Positions 16,101-25,100 of a stretch of 40,216 nucleotides of DNA are shown piece by piece. The translations under genes and the position numbers were made by a program. Source of the stretch: a virus; IMG/VR virus record IMGVR_UViG_3300042446_000399, positions 1 to 40,216 of that record, one strand, 5' to 3'. Within the stretch, counting starts at the first letter, position 1. Each line of letters begins with the position of its first letter. The notes beneath the pieces were generated by a model. The model was not told the origin of the DNA and searched no databases. It was given only the letters and a program-made list of their open reading frames with translations.

Positions 16101-19100
16101 ATCCAGTAAATGTTTCAGTTTCTGTAAGTTCGGTGATATAATAATTTTTACTAGTTCTGTCAAACTTTACAGACACATGCATAGATCGTACAACTTCACT
16201 TTCTATAATAGCAACTGCTTGTGCAGCAACTCCGTTTTCAGCAAGGCCGCCATCTAATATCACTGTAGGCGCTGACAAGTAACCTGTACCAGGATTAATA
16301 ATTTTAATTCTGTTTACTTTTCCGTTGGCAATAAATGCTGATGCAACTGCTCCAGTGCCGTTACCAGAAATTCTTACCACAGGTGGAATAACATAGCCGC
16401 TGCCACCGTTGACAATTTCTATAGATTTAATTTTAAATCCAACATTGTCGTACCAGTTTTTCCAAGGATATTCTAACACTTGAGAACTGTTATAAATTAC
16501 AGTGTTATCAATATATCTAACATTTATTGGTTCAATTTTTCCTTCGCTGTTATATACTTGAGGCAAATCAAAATCTGAAATCATTGACGGTGCACCATCT
16601 ACTTTACTGTATGCACTGATATATTCTCGAACTTTGGTTCTGTAAGGTTTAACTTCGTTAATATAATCTTCATAATTTTCAAGATTATCATTGTTGTAGT
16701 TTACTTTTTGCTTTAGTTCTCCAGCATTGTGTGTTGCTTTAATAAAACTAGTTTTCATTAGCCAGTCAAGATACGACTGTTCACTGAGTGCATATCTAAA
16801 CCCAACAAATAATAAATCTAACCAGTATTGTCTATAGTTGTCAACGAATATCTTGTTCTTTAAAGTTTCTAAAATAATGCGTAATTCGATTGTGGCTGAA
16901 TTGTCATAACTGTTATTGTCATATAATCCTCCATCGAAAGTCAGTAGACTGTTTGTTAGTTTATAAAGACTAGAACTAAATTCTATTGTGCCGCGTTGAC
17001 GACCAATAACTTTATAACTCTGAGTATAATCTTGACTGTTTACCTGTGCATATTTTTCTAACAATAGCCAGCCACCAGTCCCAACGTTGAAAACTTTGAC
17101 AGTCTCACCTATGTTTGACTGTATCAATGGAATTTGATAAGTGTAATTTACACTGTAATCTATTTGAGTAAACTGATTGTATCCTTCAGCAAACCAATCA
17201 ATATAATTCCAGAAATTAGTTACATCGTAACTTTGACTTTTTACACGACTCCAAGTTAGAGATCCAGTGTCATAAGCATATACACTCCATCTGTTTAGTG
17301 CTTGACTATCTGACGTAACCAACACACTGTAAGGTCGCACTGACAGTGTAGTAGATGCCGTATAACCTATGCCACTGTTCAACACAGTCACTCCTGTTAT
17401 TCTACCTTGTGCATCCAATGTAGTTTTTAACGAAGCATCTATACCCTTGCCTGAAATTTTTACATACGGGGCATTAGTATATCCAATTCCAGAATCTATC
17501 ACTGTGGCACCTATAATTTTTCCGTCAACAATGATAGGCGTCAGTCTAGCAGACCGTAATCCGTTTGTAGATATAAATCTAATTTCTGCATCAGTGTCTA
17601 ATACTCTGTCGTATACTCCTCTGGATGCTGCAGGAATATTTTCTGCTTGTTGTAAATCTGTTAGATCAAAATCATCAACCACTAATAAATTCTGTAGTAT
17701 GCTGTTGGTACGTTCAATAACTTGTTTTAATGCTTCGTATCTATAGACAAACATACTTTGTCTTGGTCTAAATTCAATTCCATATTTTTTCTTAACTGGT
17801 AAATTGATATCTGGCACAAGTCTATCATTTTTGTCTTTTCCGACAAGACTGTCAATCCATTTATTTTCAATAGCAGCCGGCACAATGCAGTCTGCATCTT
17901 GTCGTATTAACTTCCACTGACTGTGAATGTTTACAGTATCATTGGGTACTAGCCAATACTGTACATTTAATTTAACACTGTCTGCAGACAACAGATTTTT
18001 GCAATTAAACAAATGAATACTATTTGCCGAACCGAATGCTACAAATTTGTAATTTTGAGATTTTGGATCAGAGATCAATCGACTTACGGCTAATGCAGAA
18101 AGTGTTCGACCCTCTATATTTGCAGGAATAGTAGTTTTGTTTTTTACCCAAAAGTAATAACTGGTTTTGAAATTTTTAGTTTGCGTGTCATATCTACGCT
18201 TTGTGCTGACAATGTTATCACCATATCTGGCTTGGCCACTAATTCCTTGCGCCAATCCTTCTTCAGTATCTGCAAGTTCATTCCATCGCGAAGGAGTAAA
18301 TTTACTTTTTACCCATTCAAACACATCTATGCTGGCAGTTTCATACAGCGTGTTCCAGGTGGTATTTCTATATGCAACATCACTGTCGTAATGATCTAGA
18401 AACTTTGCACGAGTCAGATCCCACCACAATGTGCCTACAAATTTATCAGTCCAATTGGCGCCATCATCTACTATTACACTGTCAATACCTGTGCTGTAAG
18501 TTGCAGGATCGTAATATGTTTTGTACTTTATTTCTTGATCTGCAACTCCTGCAATTTTTCCCCTAATAGGATCAATAGTATCAATATAACTGATTAATTG
18601 ATTAGTATCAGCATTATAAAAATATAACTTTTTAATCTTATCAATGTCAACATAGTCCGCTTGCTGATGCAGAATAGACCAACTGTAACTAGTACCTGGA
18701 CGATTATACAACCATATTGCACCGGCAGACGGTAAATTATTATAAGTTGCTAACGGCGCAGACACTAGAACATTGTATCTTGATGTTTCTATTACAGAAC
18801 CATATCCATCATCTTGTATTTCTAGATAAGTTTTTAAACTTTCACCATATACATAGTTGTTTAGATATTTGTCATAGATATCAACCCGGCCACTGTCAAC
18901 GAATGTGTCTGTCAGCGACATGTTGTTTCCGTCGAACGTAGTTGGTGTGGCCAAACTGATATCAAACGTAATTGTTATTGAACTGTCGCCACGTTTGGCA
19001 AAAATTGCTAGAGATTTGTCGTCATCAAAAAATCTCACCGTGCTGCCAAATTGCTCAGCAACTTCTGCATATTTCTTTTTAATAATTTGTAAATCGTCAA

Positions 19101-22100
19101 ATCTATTTAAAGTATTGTTGTAATTAAAAACAAACACCGCACCCTGATCTGATGTTTGATCATCATACAATATTGATCCCACTGCCAGTGTACTGCCAGA
19201 TCGGGTTAATGAAACACTTTCGCCAAATCGGCACTGTTGGTCTATGTTGAAATCTCTACTGCTGAGAGTATCAATCAATTGAAAAGTGTCTTGGGTATAG
19301 GTGTACACAAACACTTTACCCTTGTCAATTGCTGTTAAGTCTAAAGGTGTCCATTTATCATAATTGAAATTTCCAGCATTAAAAATTTTAGTAGAATCTT
19401 CTATTGCTGTGCTGTCACCTTCTTCACCATAAGGGCCTGTAAATTGCCAGTATTGACCATTATAAATTACTATTTCGCCAATAAAGTAGGCCATGTCACT
19501 ACGGTATGGACCTTTGTATCCGTCGTAATTGAGATTGTCACTGTGTGGGGCCGACGCAACCAACATTGATCCGTCTGTTGATAGATCAAACTCATAACCA
19601 AATTTGTCGCCGGCAAACACAGACTCTACATTTTCTGATTGTAGTAAAGTTGTACTGCCATCGTTTATTACTTGTTCATCTATATCCAGTGTTGTTATCA
19701 ATTTAGGAACAAAACATTGTATATTTGTGTTGTCTATTTCTTGCCATAAACTAGGATTGTTTTCAAAAGGATCTGTTGGCACTTGTGCAATTGCTTGGTA
19801 TATCTTGAAATCATAATACACAATGTCACCGACATTATATTCAAATCCTGGATTATGATAACCACGATATGCTCTGTTGTAATCCATGTGCCACTCAAAG
19901 CCGCTGTCTACAGATACATCGCCGTATCTAAAGAAATACAAGCGACCTTGATTGGCGTTGGTACCGGGGCTGCTAATTACCGCTAGATATTCACCATTGT
20001 TTTCTGTGATTTTTATTTTTGATCCAAACAATTCACTTTGTGCAGGGTACGGACTTACAATAGAGTGATTTAAAATGTAATTTCCAGTATCGTCTCGTTG
20101 GTAGATATACACCATACCCTGATTGGTCAATCCGCTGCCAGTGCCCGACAACTCAGCCTCAATTAATCTTGCTGGCTCCCAGTCGTCAAGAAATTCAGTA
20201 ATAACAGCACTGTCTGCACCTAAATTATACATTGCTCGCCAATGCGATAATCCGCTTTGTACTATTGCACCTTGTGGATAACTTTGTGGAAATTGAAGAT
20301 TACCAACAAACTTTGTTTTAACATCCGTAGCAGTAGGTGCACCTACGAACAACCATCTAGCATCTTTACTTAAAGTCACAGATGCTCCAAATCTATTACC
20401 TGCTGCAGATAGATTTTGCAGTTGTTGAATTGTTTGTTTTTGTACCCAATTACCTTCAGGACTTTTTGCAAAAATAAACACAGATTGTAATGCAGTCGAA
20501 ACTGCCATAGTATTTGCAGCGTCATCGATAGAAAAACTTGTTCCAAATTTTTGCTGTGCAACAGGCAAACCCTGATCCATTTGGTCTATTGAGAAAACTG
20601 AATTATTTTGCCAAACCGTCCATTTGTTGTTGTTGTCTGTCCACAACAACTCATTTCTTTTTAAATTTTCAGGAAGACGATCATTGGCGTCATCAATGTT
20701 GGTTTCTAATCTAGCAGATACAAATTTATAAACCAGTATCTGACTGCTGTCTCCAGCATCGTGAGTACCTTTGTTAGTATTTGTTAATGTTATTTTTCTT
20801 CCTACAATTTGAGAAATTTTGTAGAAACCGTTCAGACTAACAGTATTAGCAATGCCAATGATATCGCCCACTGCAAGATCTGTAAGTTTTGAAAAATCAA
20901 GTTGTACTGTTGTAGTAGTAGTTTCTATTACTTCAACGCTGTTGACTATTTTAGTATATCTATAAACGTTCCAATCTATGCCGTCAAACACTGTCCAAAC
21001 ATAGTCGCCTTCTTTCAAAGTCACAGACGAGTTTGCAGGCAACAATAAATCTGCCAACGAATCAATATTCAATGCCACATCATTATATCGCACATAGCCG
21101 GCATTTCTTAACAATTTCGAAGATGTTGTTAGTGTTGGCCAGAAATCATATGTAAAGTTTACTGGTTTTAAATATATGTCGTTGATATTTTGTCTAATTA
21201 TAAAATCAACATTGTCAACTGATGTGTTACTAGTCAGTTCAAGGCCTTGTGGATTTGTTTTAAATTGTTCTTCATCTAAAGTAAATTCAATTTCTTCATA
21301 GGCGGCACTGCCACCGTATTGTCCTACACGAACTGCCCATTCTTCGTCAAGTGTTAAACTTTCTTGAGTAGTTGCACTTAAAACATCAAATAATTTATTG
21401 AATACATTTTCTGTACCCTTTTCAATAATCATGCCTTGATAAAATTTATATTGGCTGACATCGTCTTTGATTATGTTTTCAAGATAGGTACGCTTTTGAT
21501 ATCCAATAAGGTGTTGTGCAACCTTTTGCTGATTGGTATCAAAATTGTCAGTATTTAAATCGTAGAAATCATTAAACTGTTCGGCCTTGTAATCCCAGTT
21601 AGGCAATAGACCTTTTTGAGGCTTGTCTTCTAATATATTCCAATTGTCGTTGTCGAATTCTAAACTACCCGGAGTAAATTTCTTTGCTGCGTAGTAATAT
21701 TGTTTATATTGTACAATGTCTCCTAGATAGTAATCAGTCCAAGATTTCCAAACTTCAACTTTGGCTTCGTCATATATAAATCCTGGAATGTTAAAACCAC
21801 CATCCCAATTGTTGGAAAGATATCCCAACACTTTAATTCTTTCTTGTCTGTATCCAGGTTGTAGATCATAAATCACATCATTAAACTGTGTGATATTATC
21901 TAACAACAATACATGTTCTTTTTGTATGAGATAAAAAGATGCACCATATATTCCTTGCCCAGTATTTTTTGGCGATAATGAGTAGACATTGTCTTCTCTA
22001 TTAGTGTTGATAAAGTCAGCAGACAATGGCTGGCCGTCACTTTGTAAAATAGAGTAAGGATAAAATATATCAAAAATATTGTTAATTTGTGCAAGTTCTG

Positions 22101-25100
22101 TTCGCAAGGAAATTTTCAATGCACTAGGACTCAAACACAATACTGTGCCAACAGTCCAATTCTGTGTTAACCAGAATGCAAACTCTTTAGCACTGGTTTC
22201 CCAGTTGGTTATTGTGTTAAGTGCAGAGTTGAAACTGTCAAAAATAAATCCTAATGTTTCTAAACGTTTACCGTAGCCGATTAGAAAATCTACAACATCT
22301 TGATACTCTGTAAATTTTGTTCCGTACGGTACTCTAGTAATAGAAGTTGCAAAAGACTTTTTAATCACAATGTCTCTGCCGCCAGAGATAGGCAAAGCAC
22401 TCAGTCTAATAAACTTAGTTTGATCAAAACTGTCGGTACTGGTGTGTGAAACAGTGCATTTAAAAAATTGATTATTTTCTCTAACAATTGTTTGAATACG
22501 ATAAACTTGGCCAGCTGACCAATTTAGAAACGATTCACTTATACCCCCGATATTCACTACTCGGCCAGCACCTTGAGGTTGATAATAATCAAAATACGGA
22601 TCATCAAAATTATATCCGCGGACTTCAAATCCGTCAACAGACTTTTGTATTACTACACCGCTATAATTTATTTTTTGTATTGGCGAGTTAGTGTTTAAGA
22701 AAATATCATAATTTTCGTCAGGCACAAATACATTTGATGTACTAGACGGACTCTTGCTATCTAACAGTAACCTAAATTTTTCTTTACTAGTGAATCCACC
22801 TAACTTACTAGTTAATCCGCATGTGATATTTTTAAGATCATATTTGTAACCATTGTAAATTTCAACATTAACTCCTGTTTGCGAATCTACAATCCAATTG
22901 ATAATTCCAGCAGTATATGTTCTATCAGTAGACTGCACAGTTGCCGGCAAAATTATGTCTTTAAATTTTATTCTTAAATTAGTGTCAGCATAAACAAATT
23001 GTCCTGTAAGATTTTTTACAGTACGTGATCTATCAAGATAAAGGCCTAATGTCTTATTAGGATACATCAACAATGCGGTTTGTATTACTGCAAATGCATA
23101 ATAACTAGATCGTGACCATGCAGTTTCTGTAGGGGCGCTGTCTCCGAACACAAAATCATTGTTAGCGTCAACTTGAATAAATCCAAAAATTGAATTACTC
23201 AGCAAGGGGCTTGTCAAGTTTCCATCCTGATCAACTGGGATTCTTGACAACAACCCGGGTCTTACAAATTTTTCTCGAGTAACTACAGGTGTATTAGGTT
23301 CTCTAACATAGCCGTTTTGCAAATCTTCCCAAAGAATTAAGTTATCCGAAGTATACGGTCTTGGACCGTATACTGATTGCCACCAACTAGGTTCTATACT
23401 AAATCCTAAACATTCCCAAGGATGAGTATGAGGCCTATCAGTGTCTAATAGATATCTGTAAATTCCTCTCCAAAATCCAGGACTGTCTTCCCCGTTAGGC
23501 AATTTATTTTGATTGTAATTAAAAGTAAAAGGATCTAATCTATCAAAAAAATCATTTACGACAATATTATTATCTATTAATGATGCCCATCGATAAAAAC
23601 TACCGCTCAAGATATCTAAAAATTCTTGACGAGAATATTCTGTTGCTCGAGAATACCCTGGAATAATATCATAGATATCTATGATTTCAGAATCATAGTT
23701 GACTTTTATATTATTGTAAATTCGTTTTTCTAATTCTAATATTAAATCATCTCGGTAATCATTAAATGCCAAAGTTATACTACCGTCGTGACCTTGTATT
23801 ACTCGAGTAGATTCTAAATAGGTGTCATCATTATAAATTTCAGGAACAAATTTTGGATACAGTCCTAACTTAGACGGAGTAGATGGGATAAAACATCCGT
23901 CAGTAGAATCATATTCTGCAATGTCAATTGTATCACCTTCGGCTAAACTTATAAGAATGTTTACAAATCCCTGACTATTGAATTCATAATCTTTTGCAAA
24001 AATAAGTTGTTCGCCATTTAGATATACTAATACAGCATGATTCGACAGCGTCGACATATCAAAATTAAAAGACAAAGGATATGTTGAAATCTCAGAATCT
24101 AGTACAGTGAATTGATAATTCTGTAAACCGGTATGAGGCACCATATCACTGAGATAATATTTTTCAGTATTAGATTTTGATTTATTAATTTCATTTAATA
24201 CTAAATCTACAAAGTCTCGAGGAGTAGTGTCAATGCCGAGATTTTCAGCAGTCATTAAAAAATTTCTTTTGAATTTGCCGTAATCATCTCCCGCAGTATC
24301 AATTGCATTTACGGCGTTCGATGTTCTACTGCCAATATGATACAAACTGTTAACCAAGGGGCCGCTGTGTTGAATGAACCGTGTGCCGTACTGTGCAATT
24401 GAACCTAAATCTCGTAAATTATTGTTTCCAGGAAATACTCCTTCAAAATTTGTAAGATTGTTGATAATGCTGTCAACATGATTATTAACTTGTCCCAATG
24501 TAAAAATGTTGACATTTTCATTCAATGGATTGTTTTGTAGACTAACTGGTAACTCATAATATCCGTTGATGTTTTTTGCTTGAGTAGCCAATGTTTTTAT
24601 CACAATAACATCATTGAGATCAGCACTGACATTTAGTACAATGTATTTGAATTTGATACCATCTTCAATTACATATTGTGTATTTGATAATCTGATTCCA
24701 TTTAGATATACACTGACTCTTAAATCTGCAAGATCATTTATATCATCATACACATCTATATTAAAATTATTTGTTTGGACTTGACCTTTATAAATTCTAA
24801 TAACTCTTTGAAAATCGTCGTAGTAATTTGTTATCCATCCGTTAGTGTAAGTCTCAGTGTCATCTAACACAATTTTTAAATAATTTGTTGACACATCGAC
24901 TGTTATTAATTCAGCGGCTTGTTTGTAAGAAAATTTATCTGTTGTATAATTAAAATTAAAAACCACATCTCCAATGTTGTTGATGTTTCTATATGTCAAT
25001 GGAAATTTTAATACACTATCATCAATTCCTGTACCTCGTTGATAGGAAAAAACTTTTGTACCTACAAACGTACTGCCTTCGTATTTGTTAATGTCCGATA

